From the NCBI RefSeq assembly GCF_044465595.1, contig NZ_JBITLV010000004.1:62001-126000 (forward strand): DNA of 64,000 bases. Reading direction: 5' to 3'. Below are positions 8,478 to 16,457 of this stretch, piece by piece (position 1 is the first letter of the stretch; the number at the start of each line of letters is the position of its first letter). The stretch is from Spongisporangium articulatum (lineage in GTDB: Bacteria; Actinomycetota; Actinomycetes; Actinomycetales; Kineosporiaceae). A program made the translations under genes and the position numbers. The notes beneath the pieces are model-generated. The model worked only from the letters and a program-made list of their open reading frames with translations, was not told where the DNA came from and searched no databases.

Positions 8478-8499
8478 CAACTGTGCAGATATTCAGTTG
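8478..8499. promoter_or_regulatory. palindrome CAACTG-N10-CAGTTG, possible Lrp operator
   Basis: Perfect 6-bp arms with a 10-nt A/T-richer spacer lie midway in the 99-bp gap between the divergent YitT-like and Lrp genes, 30 nt upstream of the Lrp ATG. Position and symmetry suit an autoregulatory Lrp-family site. Confidence 0.4.
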
Positions 8500-8528
8500 A
8501 AGAGTCATTTCGGTGACAGAATGCTGCC

Positions 8529-9005
8529 ATGACCCTCGACCGTCTCGATGCCCGCATCCTGCTGGCGCTGGACGACGACCCGGAGGCGACGGTGCTCTCG
8601 CTGGCCCGGGAGCTCGGCGTCGCGCGGAACACGGTGCATGCGCGGCTGCGCCGGCTGAACGCCTCCGGAGTGGTCCGCGGGTTCAGCCACCGGGTCTCCC
8701 CGGAGGCGTTGGGGTACGGGCTCACGGCGTTCGTGGCGGTCGCCGTGGCCCAGTCGTCGGCGGGGCCGGCCACCGAACAGCTGGCCCGCATCCCTGAGGT
8801 CGTCGAGGTGCACGCGACGACCGGGGAGGCGGACCTGCTGGCCCGGGTCGTCGCGAAGGACACGGCGGATCTCTACCGGATCACGGCCCGCATGCTCGCC
8901 GTCGACGGAGTCATCCGCAGCGACACGACCATCTCGTTGGCCGAGCTCGTACCCGCCCGCGTGCGGCCGCTGCTGCAGGCGATCGAGGCGTCGGGTCAGA
9001 TGTAA
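8529..9005 (+). CDS. Lrp/AsnC family transcriptional regulator
   Basis: A 158-residue protein with the AsnC-type helix-turn-helix at the N-terminus (LDARILLALDDDPEATVLSL, then ARELGVARNTVHARLRRLNA) and a C-terminal RAM ligand-binding/oligomerisation domain (VVEVHATTGEADLLARVVAK). Members bind amino acids or related metabolites and control their uptake or breakdown. It is divergent from the YitT-like membrane protein gene, the likely target, and its last 10 nt overlap the disA stop on the other strand. A CAGAAT box lies 6 nt before the ATG. Confidence 0.9.
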   Translation: MTLDRLDARILLALDDDPEATVLSLARELGVARNTVHARLRRLNASGVVRGFSHRVSPEALGYGLTAFVAVAVAQSSAGPATEQLARIPEVVEVHATTGEADLLARVVAKDTADLYRITARMLAVDGVIRSDTTISLAELVPARVRPLLQAIEASGQM

Positions 9006-10078
9006 CGCTCGAGGATGCTGGACTCCGCCAGCCGCGAGAGCCCCTCGCGCACGGTGCGGGCCCGCTGCTCGCCGACGCCCTCGACCAGCATGAGGTCGTC
9101 GAGGTTGGCGGCCAGGAGCTTCTGCAGGTCGCCGAAGTGGTCGACCAGACGCTCGACGATCGCGCCGGGCAGCCGCGGGACCTTGGTGAGCAGCCGGTAC
9201 CCCTTGGGGCTGACCGCCGCGTCGAGCGCGTCGGCGCCGGCGCTGAAGCCGAGGACGCGGGCCACGAGCCCGAGGTCGACGAGGTCACCGGAGGGGATGT
9301 CGGCCAGGGCCGTCACGACCTCCTCCATCGACGCCTCGCCGCGGGTGGCCTCGATGTAGTCGCGGATCACGAGGTCGCGGTCGGGGCTGACGCCGCCGAT
9401 CAGCTCGTCGAGTTGCAGGGACAGGAGCCGGCCGTCGGTGCCGAGCTCGATCACGTAGAAGGCGATCTCCTCGCTGATCCGGCGGACCATCTCCAGCCGC
9501 TGGATGACGATCGACACGTCCCGGACCGTCACCAGGTCCTCGATCTCGAGCGCCGAGAGGGTGCTGGTCACCTCGTCGAGGCGCGCCTTGTACCGCTCGA
9601 GGGTGGCCAGGGCCTGGTTCGCCTTGCCGAGGATCGCGTCGGAACCCTCCAGCACGTAACGCATTCCGGCGACGTAGAGAGCGACGATCCGCATCGACTG
9701 GCTGACGCTGACGACGGGGAAGCCGGTCTGTTTCGCGACCCGCTCGGCGGTGCGGTGCCGGGTGCCGGACTCGGACGTCTCGATCTGGGAGTCGGGCACC
9801 AGCTGGACGGCGGCCCGCAGGATCTTCGAGACGTCACCGTCGCAGACGATCGCGCCGTCCATCTTGGCCAGCTCGCGCAACCGGGTAGCGGAGAACTCGA
9901 CGTCGAGGACGAAGCCGCCGGTGCAGACCTCTTCGACCAGTTCGTTGTAGCCGAGGACGATCAGCGCGCCGGTACGCCCCCGCAGGATGCGCTCCAGACC
10001 GTCCCGCAACGTCGTGCCCGGGGCGACAGCGGCCAGCGTGGAGCGCAAGAGCTCCTCGGGGGTCCGGTCGACAGCCAC
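8996..10078 (-). CDS. disA: DNA integrity scanning diadenylate cyclase DisA
   Basis: DisA condenses two ATP into cyclic di-AMP and scans DNA for branched structures. The DAC domain carries DGA (residues 74-76, KMDGAIV) and RHR (107-109, GTRHRTAERV). A helical linker follows, and a helix-hairpin-helix DNA-binding domain ends the protein (DDLMLVEGVGEQRARTV). I choose GTG 10078 (MAVDRTPEELL, 360 residues, close to the family norm) because TAGAAT lies exactly 7 nt before it. An upstream GTG at 10132 overlaps the radA stop by 4 nt, so a longer co-translated form is possible. Confidence 0.95.
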   Translation of the reverse strand: MAVDRTPEELLRSTLAAVAPGTTLRDGLERILRGRTGALIVLGYNELVEEVCTGGFVLDVEFSATRLRELAKMDGAIVCDGDVSKILRAAVQLVPDSQIETSESGTRHRTAERVAKQTGFPVVSVSQSMRIVALYVAGMRYVLEGSDAILGKANQALATLERYKARLDEVTSTLSALEIEDLVTVRDVSIVIQRLEMVRRISEEIAFYVIELGTDGRLLSLQLDELIGGVSPDRDLVIRDYIEATRGEASMEEVVTALADIPSGDLVDLGLVARVLGFSAGADALDAAVSPKGYRLLTKVPRLPGAIVERLVDHFGDLQKLLAANLDDLMLVEGVGEQRARTVREGLSRLAESSILERYI

Positions 10079-10085
10079 GACAGGG

Positions 10086-10091
10086 ATTCTA
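10086..10091 (-). promoter_or_regulatory. -10 box TAGAAT of disA
   Basis: TAGAAT on the minus strand ends 7 nt before GTG 10078. It would give disA its own leaderless transcript inside the radA-disA operon. Confidence 0.5.
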
Positions 10092-10128
10092 ACCATCGGC
10101 CGTGACGCCGCGGTCACGAAACGTGTGG

Positions 10129-11523
10129 TCACGACGGGCTGAGCAGGACCGTCGGACGCAGCGCGCCGACCAGGTCGGGTACCTCGAGGACTGCCATCCC
10201 GTCGGGCGCGGGCACCTGGTCGCGGGTGCCGGCGGGCACGATCGCCTTCGTGAAGCCGAGCCGCGCCGCCTCGCTCAACCGGCGCGACACGCCCGGCACC
10301 GGGCGCACCTCACCGGCCAGCCCGACCTCGCCGAGCACCACGAGGCCCGGCGGGACCGGCCGGTCGAGCAGCGAGCTGGCCAGCGCGATGGCCACGGCCA
10401 GGTCGGCGGACGGTTCGCCCAGGCGGGCGCCGCCCACCGTGGAGACGTAGGTGTCGTGCTGGTGCAGCGTGATGCCGGCCCGCCGGTCGAGGACGGCCAG
10501 GACCATCGAGACGCGGCTGCTCTCCAGCCCGTTGCTGACCCGGCGCGGGCTCGACAGCGGCGACTGCGTGACCAGCGCCTGCACCTCCCCGACCATGGGG
10601 CGGCGCCCCTCGAGGGTGACCGTGATCGCCGTTCCCGGAACGGGTTCCGCGTGCTGGGACAGGAAGAGGCCACTGGGGTCACTGAGGCCCACGATGCCGA
10701 CCTCGGACAGGTCGAAGCAGCCCACCTCGTCGGTCGGCCCGTACCGGTTCTTGACGGCCCGGACCATCCGCAGGCGGGTGTGCCGGTCGCCCTCGAACTG
10801 GCAGACGACGTCGACCAGGTGCTCGAGCACCCGTGGGCCGGCGATGCCGCCGTCCTTCGTCACGTGACCCACCAGCAGCGTCGCCATGTGGCGGGTCTTG
10901 GCCAGCTTGATCAGCGAGGCGGCGACCTCGCGGACCTGGGACACGCTGCCCGGCCCGGAGTCGACGTTCGCGCTCAACACCGTCTGCACGGAGTCGACCA
11001 CCAGCAGGTCGGGCTTCACCTGCTCCACGTGCCCGAGGACCGTGGCCAGGTCCGTCTCGGCGGCCAGCAGCAGCCGCGGTCGCAGCGCGCCGATGCGTTC
11101 CGCGCGCAGCCGCACCTGGCTGGCCGACTCCTCGCCCGTCACGTACAGCACCGTGCGCCCGGTGGACGCCGCCCGGCTCGCGACGTCCAGCAGCAGCGTC
11201 GACTTCCCGACCCCCGGCTCGCCCGCGAGCAGGACCACGCTGCCGCTGACGATGCCGCCGCCCAGCACCCGGTCGAGCTCGTCGACGCCGGTCGCCCACG
11301 TGTCGGCCGACTCGGCCTCGATCTCGGCGATCGGGCGGGCCTGGGCGCTCGGGGCGACGGACCGCGCGCGCGTCACCCCGACGACGGGTGGCCCGACCTC
11401 CTCGACCGTGCCCCACGCCTGGCATTCGCCGCAGCGCCCGACCCAGCGCAGCGCCGTCCACCCGCATTCGGTGCAGCGGAACTGCGGCTGCTTCTCGCTC
11501 TTGGGTTTCGGCGCGGAGGGCAT
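10129..11523 (-). CDS. radA: DNA repair protein RadA
   Basis: RadA is a RecA-related ATPase that drives branch migration in recombinational repair. The 464-residue protein has a C4 zinc finger (Cys17, Cys20, Cys31, Cys34), Walker A GEPGVGKST (101-109), the RadA-specific KNRYG motif (258-262) and a Lon-protease-like C-terminal domain. Its stop codon abuts the disA region, a pairing well known in actinobacteria and Bacillus that links repair to c-di-AMP signalling. A TAGGTT box lies 6 nt upstream of the ATG. Confidence 0.96.
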   Translation of the reverse strand: MPSAPKPKSEKQPQFRCTECGWTALRWVGRCGECQAWGTVEEVGPPVVGVTRARSVAPSAQARPIAEIEAESADTWATGVDELDRVLGGGIVSGSVVLLAGEPGVGKSTLLLDVASRAASTGRTVLYVTGEESASQVRLRAERIGALRPRLLLAAETDLATVLGHVEQVKPDLLVVDSVQTVLSANVDSGPGSVSQVREVAASLIKLAKTRHMATLLVGHVTKDGGIAGPRVLEHLVDVVCQFEGDRHTRLRMVRAVKNRYGPTDEVGCFDLSEVGIVGLSDPSGLFLSQHAEPVPGTAITVTLEGRRPMVGEVQALVTQSPLSSPRRVSNGLESSRVSMVLAVLDRRAGITLHQHDTYVSTVGGARLGEPSADLAVAIALASSLLDRPVPPGLVVLGEVGLAGEVRPVPGVSRRLSEAARLGFTKAIVPAGTRDQVPAPDGMAVLEVPDLVGALRPTVLLSPS

Positions 11524-11529
11524 GCCGGA

Positions 11530-11535
11530 AACCTA
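11530..11535 (-). promoter_or_regulatory. -10 box TAGGTT of radA
   Basis: TAGGTT on the minus strand is 6 nt before the radA ATG with no Shine-Dalgarno; probable leaderless promoter of the radA-disA unit. Confidence 0.55.
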
Positions 11536-11606
11536 ACCGCCCCCACCGACAGAACGCCGAGTGCGACGCCGGTGCAGATTCTCCCGCGCAGAACTCCGCA
11601 CCGGCG

Positions 11607-12173
11607 TCACACCCGGCGCGCGGCGAGCCCGGCGTCGAAGGACTCGAGCAGGCGGTGGAAGGAGCGGTCGACGTCGCGGGGCATGCCGAAACCGCCGCCG
11701 GTCTCGAGGGTCACCCAGCCGATCACGAGGGCGCGCAGCCCCCGCACGGCGTCCACGGCGTCATCGCCCTCGAGGTGGTAGCCGGCCAGCACGGCATAGA
11801 ACAGGTCGAGCAGCTCCTGGGCGACGCGCACCAGTTCGGCGTCCTCCGCATCGGGCACCCGCTGCAGAGCGGAGAACAGCGCCGGACGTTCGCGGCCGTA
11901 CGTGCGGTACGCCTCGGCGATGGCGAACAGCGCCTCGCGCCCGGACCGGCCGACCGCGGCGGCCCGCCCGCGCTCGAGCAGCTCGCGACCGCCCAGCAGG
12001 GTCAGCTCGCGGCGCAGGCCGCGCAGCCCCTCCACGTGGTTGTACAGACTGGGCTGGCGCACCCCGAGGCGCTGCGCGACGACCGCCAGGGTGAGCGCCT
12101 CGAGGCCGAGTTCGTCTGCGGCGGAAGCGGCTTCGGCCACCACCTGGGCTCGCGAGAGGCCGGCCCTAGGCAA
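11607..12173 (-). CDS. TetR family regulator
   Basis: The 188-residue protein has a TetR helix-turn-helix at about residues 8-52 (LTLAVVAQRLGVRQPSLYNH) and an all-helical ligand domain of the WHG/TetR_C_33 kind (ALVIGWVTLETGGGFGM). The start is TTG at 12173, whose codons overlap the hydrolase stop by 8 nt, so translation is coupled to that gene. It is the best candidate to bind the palindrome at 12974-12992, which lies just in front of the hydrolase, giving a self-regulated two-gene operon. Confidence 0.85.
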   Translation of the reverse strand: MPRAGLSRAQVVAEAASAADELGLEALTLAVVAQRLGVRQPSLYNHVEGLRGLRRELTLLGGRELLERGRAAAVGRSGREALFAIAEAYRTYGRERPALFSALQRVPDAEDAELVRVAQELLDLFYAVLAGYHLEGDDAVDAVRGLRALVIGWVTLETGGGFGMPRDVDRSFHRLLESFDAGLAARRV

Positions 12174-12966
12174 CCGGGGTGTCCTTCAGGAACGCCAGGA
12201 CGGCGGGGGAGACCACCTCGGGGAACTCGAAGTGCGGGTAGTGGCCGGCGCCCTCGACCAGCACCAACCGGGCGTCCAGCCCGTCCCGCAGCCACTGCGC
12301 CTCGGCCGTCGGGTCGGGCCAGTCGGGATCCCTGGTGCCCATCACGACCAGCGATTCTGCCCGGACGCCGGGCAGCGCGGCCTCCGCGGGGGCGTGCGAC
12401 GTGCGGGTGGTCCGGTAGAACGCCCGCCAACGACCGGGTCGGCGCAGCCCGGTCAGGAGGGCGTCGACGTGGTCCGCCGGGTACCGGCTGGGATAGGCCG
12501 TCTTCAGGTAGGCCTTCCAGGCGAGCGGTCCGAACGGCCGGAGCATCGCGACCCGCATGGCTGTGACGAGCAGCGGGTTGACCTTCGGGTTGCGCGCGAA
12601 CGGACCGATCAGCACCAGTTTCCGCACCAGGTCCGGCCGGTGCGCGGCGGCGATCACCGCGGCGCCGGCGCCCATCGAGTTGCCGGCCACGTGCCCGGGC
12701 CCGAGCTTCTCCAGCAGCGCCACCAGGTCGGAGGCCAGCGCCTCGTCGTCGTAGTCGTCGAACGTCAGGTCGCTGTCGCCGTGCCCGCGCAGGTCGAGCA
12801 CCGCCACCCGGTAGCCGGCCGCGGCCAGGTCGGTGGCCAGGACCGAATACACCGCCCCGGTGTCACCCATGCCGTGCGCGGCGACGACCAGTTCGCCGTC
12901 CGCCGGACCGTAGGTCGTGTACGCGAGCCGCCCCTCGGGGCGCTCCAGAGTTTCCCTAGTACTCAT
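12166..12966 (-). CDS. alpha/beta hydrolase
   Basis: A 266-residue cytoplasmic alpha/beta hydrolase. It has the HGMG oxyanion loop (about 31-34), nucleophile Ser97 in AGNSMGAG, probable acid Asp213 in GTRDPDWPD, and His242 in EGAGHYPHFE. The family includes esterases, haloperoxidase-like and C-C bond hydrolases; the substrate is unknown. I use ATG 12966 (or 12972), because the longer frame would translate through the operator palindrome. It is followed by an overlapping TetR gene. Confidence 0.86.
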   Translation of the reverse strand: MSTRETLERPEGRLAYTTYGPADGELVVAAHGMGDTGAVYSVLATDLAAAGYRVAVLDLRGHGDSDLTFDDYDDEALASDLVALLEKLGPGHVAGNSMGAGAAVIAAAHRPDLVRKLVLIGPFARNPKVNPLLVTAMRVAMLRPFGPLAWKAYLKTAYPSRYPADHVDALLTGLRRPGRWRAFYRTTRTSHAPAEAALPGVRAESLVVMGTRDPDWPDPTAEAQWLRDGLDARLVLVEGAGHYPHFEFPEVVSPAVLAFLKDTPVA

Positions 12967-12973
12967 AGTCATA

Positions 12974-12992
12974 AAACTAAGAGCATTAGTTT
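12974..12992. promoter_or_regulatory. TetR-type operator, 7-bp perfect arms
   Basis: AAACTAA-GAGCA-TTAGTTT is a perfect inverted repeat with a 5-nt spacer, in A/T-rich sequence that contrasts with the surroundings. It ends 2-8 nt before the hydrolase start codons and contains the stop codon of the GGDEF-EAL gene (12986-12988). The TetR protein at the end of the operon is the probable ligand. Confidence 0.65.
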
Positions 12993-14794
12993 CGAACGTC
13001 AAGAGGTGACGCCGCGCGCGCCACCTGCCGGCGCACCCAGTCCGGTTCCCGCATCAGTTCGGTGAAGCGTTCGGGTGGGACGGCCTTCTCGAACAGCCAG
13101 CCCTGGCCGAAACCCACTCCCAGGGCCTGGGCGGCGGCCAGCTGCTCGGCCGTCTCGATGCCCTCCGCGACCACGTCGATGCCCAGGGCGTGCGCCATCT
13201 CGGTGACGGCCCGGGCGACGGCCGATCCGCGGGCGTCGCCGAGCTGACTGGTGAGGGAGCGGTCCAGCTTCAGCACGCGCAGGGGTAGCCGGGTGAGCAG
13301 GCCCAGCGAGGCGAACCCGGTGCCGAAGTCGTCCATGGCGACGCTCAGTCCCAGGTCGGACAGCTGCCAGAGCGCGCCGACGGCGGGGTCGTCGTCCTCG
13401 ATCTGCAGCGACTCGGTGACCTCCAGGACGATCCGGCCGGGCTCCAGCTCGAGCTCGTCGAGCAGGTCGGCCACCTGGGCCGCGAAACCCGGCCGGCGCA
13501 GCTGAGCCACCGAGATGTTGATCCCGCCGGAGAGTCCGCGCGCCGCCGCACCGCTGTCCTGCCACAGGCTCATCGCCCGGCGCGTGAGTTGCAGGCCGAG
13601 TTCGACGATCAGGCCGCGGTCCTCGGCCACCGGGATGAACTCGTCCGGAGGGACGAACCCGAGCTCGTCGTCGAACCAGCGGGCCAGCATCTCGCCGCCG
13701 ACCATCTCCAGGCGCTGCAGGTCGACCACGGGCTGGACGTGCAGCGCGACGCCGTCGTCGGCCACTGCGGCGCGCAGCCGGCGTTCCACCGCGTCCAGCC
13801 GGTGCTGGCGCCGGGCCAGCCCGTCGTCGAACGTCACCATCCGGTCCCGGCCCGAGGACTTGGCGGCGCGCATGGCCTCGCCCGAGCGGTTCAGCAGCAG
13901 GACCGCGTCGGGCAGCTCCGGCGACCCCGCCGGCCGGTGGGCGATCCCGGCGCTGGCCGACAGGTCCACCTGGCCGGTCCCGGGCAGGGACCGGGCCACG
14001 TCGTTGACCCGGGCCAGCAAGCGGTGACCGAGTTCGACGGCCTTCGCGAAGGTGCCGATCGCGAGGACGGCGAACTCGTCACCGCCGAGCCGGAAGGTCC
14101 GCAGCGCGCCGCCCTCCCGGCGCAGCGCGTCCGCCACCGCCGCGAGCAGGTCGTCGCCGGCGTGGTGCCCGAGCAGCGTGTTGACGTCCTTGAAGTGGTC
14201 GAGGTCGACCGTGATCACCGTGACGGAGTGGCCGCCCAGCAGGTCGTGCTCGATGGCGGCGGCCAGCGCGCGCCGGTTGCCCAGGCCGGTCAGGGGGTCG
14301 GTGGTGGCGAGCGCGCTGAGCTTCTGGACCAGGTCGGCGTACGTCCGCAGCCGCAGGGACTCCCGCCACCAGAGGGACGCGAGGGTGAGCAGGACGATGC
14401 CCCCGTCGAACGCGTGCAACCGGTCCCCGCCGAAGGTGGCCAGCAGGATGGTGGCCGACAGGGCGCCGAGCCCGATCGAGGTCCCCGTCAGGACGGGTGT
14501 CGTGCCGGTCCGGACCGGTGGCTGGGCCGGGGGGCGCACGGTCCAGGTGAGGATCGTGACCAGGAGGCCGACCGCGACGGCCAGCACGGCACTGACCAGG
14601 ACGGACAGCGGGGTGATCCAGCCCAGCGGCACCGAGACGGCCAGGACGAGCAGCAGCGAGGTCGTCACGGTGGACACGTCGGACAGAACCGGCTTCGCGC
14701 CCATGATCTCGATGAGCAGGCGCAGCCGGACGCGCAGCGCCATCGGCCGCGACCGCGCGCCGATGGGGCTGCCCGGTGCGTACAGTCCCCCCAC
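12986..14794 (-). CDS. membrane GGDEF-EAL c-di-GMP turnover protein
   Basis: The 602-residue protein begins with about four membrane helices (residues 43-145), then a GGDEF domain with the motif intact (LGGDEF, 237-241) and an EAL domain (from about 335). The EAL motif itself reads EML (Glu368-Met-Leu), but the Asn (GINISVAQL), Glu (LEVTES), Asp pair (MDDFGTGF), Lys (LKLDRS) and Glu (AEGIET) of the catalytic site remain. No RxxD inhibitory site precedes GGDEF. It can plausibly make and degrade c-di-GMP at the membrane. The start is uncertain: GTG 14794, or ATG 14743 (MALRVRL). Its stop lies inside the next gene's operator. Confidence 0.9.
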   Translation of the reverse strand: MGGLYAPGSPIGARSRPMALRVRLRLLIEIMGAKPVLSDVSTVTTSLLLVLAVSVPLGWITPLSVLVSAVLAVAVGLLVTILTWTVRPPAQPPVRTGTTPVLTGTSIGLGALSATILLATFGGDRLHAFDGGIVLLTLASLWWRESLRLRTYADLVQKLSALATTDPLTGLGNRRALAAAIEHDLLGGHSVTVITVDLDHFKDVNTLLGHHAGDDLLAAVADALRREGGALRTFRLGGDEFAVLAIGTFAKAVELGHRLLARVNDVARSLPGTGQVDLSASAGIAHRPAGSPELPDAVLLLNRSGEAMRAAKSSGRDRMVTFDDGLARRQHRLDAVERRLRAAVADDGVALHVQPVVDLQRLEMVGGEMLARWFDDELGFVPPDEFIPVAEDRGLIVELGLQLTRRAMSLWQDSGAAARGLSGGINISVAQLRRPGFAAQVADLLDELELEPGRIVLEVTESLQIEDDDPAVGALWQLSDLGLSVAMDDFGTGFASLGLLTRLPLRVLKLDRSLTSQLGDARGSAVARAVTEMAHALGIDVVAEGIETAEQLAAAQALGVGFGQGWLFEKAVPPERFTELMREPDWVRRQVARAASPLDVRN

Positions 14795-14860
14795 GCTCGC
14801 GTTTCGGCCGTCGCGGAGGCGAACTTGACCGTTAGCGCGCGGCGCCGGGCGTGCGCGGCG

Positions 14861-15547
14861 TCAGAGGCTCAGCCAGAAGAGGTTGACCGCGTAGTCCACG
14901 GACGAACCCGGGTGCTCGCGCAGGATCGCCTCGGCCAGTTCGGGGGCGAACTCGATCCGGACCACCGACTCGAAGTCGGCGCGACTCCCGAACGCCCACC
15001 CCATGTCGAGCGAGCGCCGCGACCAGCCCTGCCGGGCCCAGAACTCCTCGACCGCGGCCGGGTCGTACGACGGCAGCGACCGCCGGAACCACGCGCCGAA
15101 CGTCGAGCGGGACGCATCGTTGTCGATGACGAACGCCGCCCCACCGCGGCGCAGCACCCGCCGGATCTCTGCCAGACCCGGCTCGCAGCCCGGGCCGAAG
15201 AAGTAGGCCCACCGCGCGTGCACGACGTCCACCGAGGCGTCGGCCACCGGAAGTCGTTGCGCGACACCGGGTCTCACCGACACGTTCGACAACGAGGCGA
15301 CGCGCCGGGTGGCGGCGGCCACCAGTGGAGGGTGGGGCTCGACTCCGATCACGGACGCCGCCTCGGCCGCGAACCGCGGCAGGTGGAACCCGGTGCCGCA
15401 CCCGACGTCCAGCACCACCGAACCGGCCCACGGCCGGATCTCGCGCATCGCCGCCTCGAGCACACCGCCCGGGTCGACGCCGCGGTTCTCGATCTCGTAG
15501 GTGCGGGGGGTGTTCCAGATGTTCGGGCTCGGGACGACGCCCGTCAT
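14861..15547 (-). CDS. class I SAM-dependent methyltransferase
   Basis: A 228-residue methyltransferase of the Methyltransf_11/UbiE-like type: SAM-binding motif I VVLDVGCGTGFH (about 44-55), acidic motif II GVEPHP, and the post-loop VDVVHARWAYFFGPG. ATG 15547 has a good Shine-Dalgarno (GAGGGG) 7 nt upstream. It lies 17 nt after the Cys-rich protein gene on the same strand and is probably co-transcribed. Substrate unknown. Confidence 0.85.
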   Translation of the reverse strand: MTGVVPSPNIWNTPRTYEIENRGVDPGGVLEAAMREIRPWAGSVVLDVGCGTGFHLPRFAAEAASVIGVEPHPPLVAAATRRVASLSNVSVRPGVAQRLPVADASVDVVHARWAYFFGPGCEPGLAEIRRVLRRGGAAFVIDNDASRSTFGAWFRRSLPSYDPAAVEEFWARQGWSRRSLDMGWAFGSRADFESVVRIEFAPELAEAILREHPGSSVDYAVNLFWLSL

Positions 15548-15564
15548 CGCTTCGTCCCCTCGAA

Positions 15565-16386
15565 TCAGCGCTTCTTCCGGGCCGCCTTCTCGGCGAGCAG
15601 CGTGGCCGGGTGGACGGCGAGCGGCAGCAGCTTGCGGGGCAGCTCGCGGCGCGCCTCGACCAACCGGTCGCAGTGCTCGGCCAGCACCTCGTAGGCCTGC
15701 GCGCCGATCAGCTCGACCAGTTCGGGCTTCAGCGAGACGTACACCGGTTCGGTGCCGACGTGGGCCTGCGGGTTGCCCGTGCAGTACCAGTCGAGGTCGT
15801 GCCCGCCGCCGCCCCAGCCGCGCCGGTCGTACTCGGCGATCGTCACCTCGAGGTACGTCGAGCCGTCGGGGCGCTCCACCGTCCGGTACGTGCGCCGGAT
15901 CGGAAGCTGCCAGCACACATCGGGTTTCAGCTCCAAGGGATTGCGGCGCTCGCGCAGCGCCAAGCCGTGCAGCGCGCACCCCTCGCCGCCGGCGAAACCG
16001 GGCCGGTTGTTGAAGATGCACGCCCCCTCGACGACCCGCGTCTTGCGCGCGCCCTCCGGATCCTTCTCCGTCCAGCTCTGCGCGCCCTCGGCGGCGAACT
16101 GCCAGTGCTCCGGCTCCAGCCGCTTGACCGCCTCGGCGACGCGCGCCTCGTCCTCCTCGTCGGCGAAGTGCGCGCCCAGGGTGCAGCACCCGTCGTCCGG
16201 GCGTTCGGCGTAGATGCCCTGGCAGCCCCGGCCGAAGATGCAGGTCCAGGACGACGTGAGCCAGGTGAGGTCGCACCGCACCACCTGCTCGGCGCCGTCC
16301 TCGCTGACCTCGCCTGCCGGATCGGGGAATTCGAGCCAGCTGCGGGTGACGTCGAGGTCGATCTCGGGCGCGGGGGGCTGCGGCAT
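15565..16386 (-). CDS. conserved cysteine-rich protein, possible metal binder
   Basis: The 273-residue soluble protein has ten Cys (38, 49, 55, 67, 68, 123, 137, 158, 202, 239), several in tight patterns (CIFGRGC, DDGCC, EGACIF, GGEGCALHG) and many Trp. This resembles DUF3109/YkgJ-like zinc- or iron-chelating proteins, but I cannot assign it firmly. It is divergent from ppx with 71 bp between starts, each start having its own -10 box, and is followed by the methyltransferase. Function unknown; the Cys pattern argues for a bound metal or Fe-S centre. Confidence 0.7.
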   Translation of the reverse strand: MPQPPAPEIDLDVTRSWLEFPDPAGEVSEDGAEQVVRCDLTWLTSSWTCIFGRGCQGIYAERPDDGCCTLGAHFADEEDEARVAEAVKRLEPEHWQFAAEGAQSWTEKDPEGARKTRVVEGACIFNNRPGFAGGEGCALHGLALRERRNPLELKPDVCWQLPIRRTYRTVERPDGSTYLEVTIAEYDRRGWGGGGHDLDWYCTGNPQAHVGTEPVYVSLKPELVELIGAQAYEVLAEHCDRLVEARRELPRKLLPLAVHPATLLAEKAARKKR

Positions 16387-16392
16387 GGGCCA

Positions 16393-16398
16393 AGGCTA
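16393..16398 (-). promoter_or_regulatory. -10 box TAGCCT of the Cys-rich protein gene
   Basis: TAGCCT on the minus strand, 6 nt before the ATG at 16386; probable leaderless promoter. Confidence 0.5.
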
Positions 16399-16443
16399 AT
16401 TCACGTCTCGGGCATACCCACCGTGCGGCGCGGCGACGGGCTG

Positions 16444-16449
16444 TAGCGT
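16444..16449 (+). promoter_or_regulatory. -10 box TAGCGT of ppx
   Basis: TAGCGT ends 8 nt before the ppx ATG at 16458, with no Shine-Dalgarno sequence. Confidence 0.5.
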
Positions 16450-16457
16450 GATCGCTC

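Noticed and set aside
13589..15694. 701-codon plus-strand frame across the GGDEF-EAL and methyltransferase genes
   Set aside because: Composition is Arg/Gln/His-rich low complexity and it spans two well-supported genes on the other strand.
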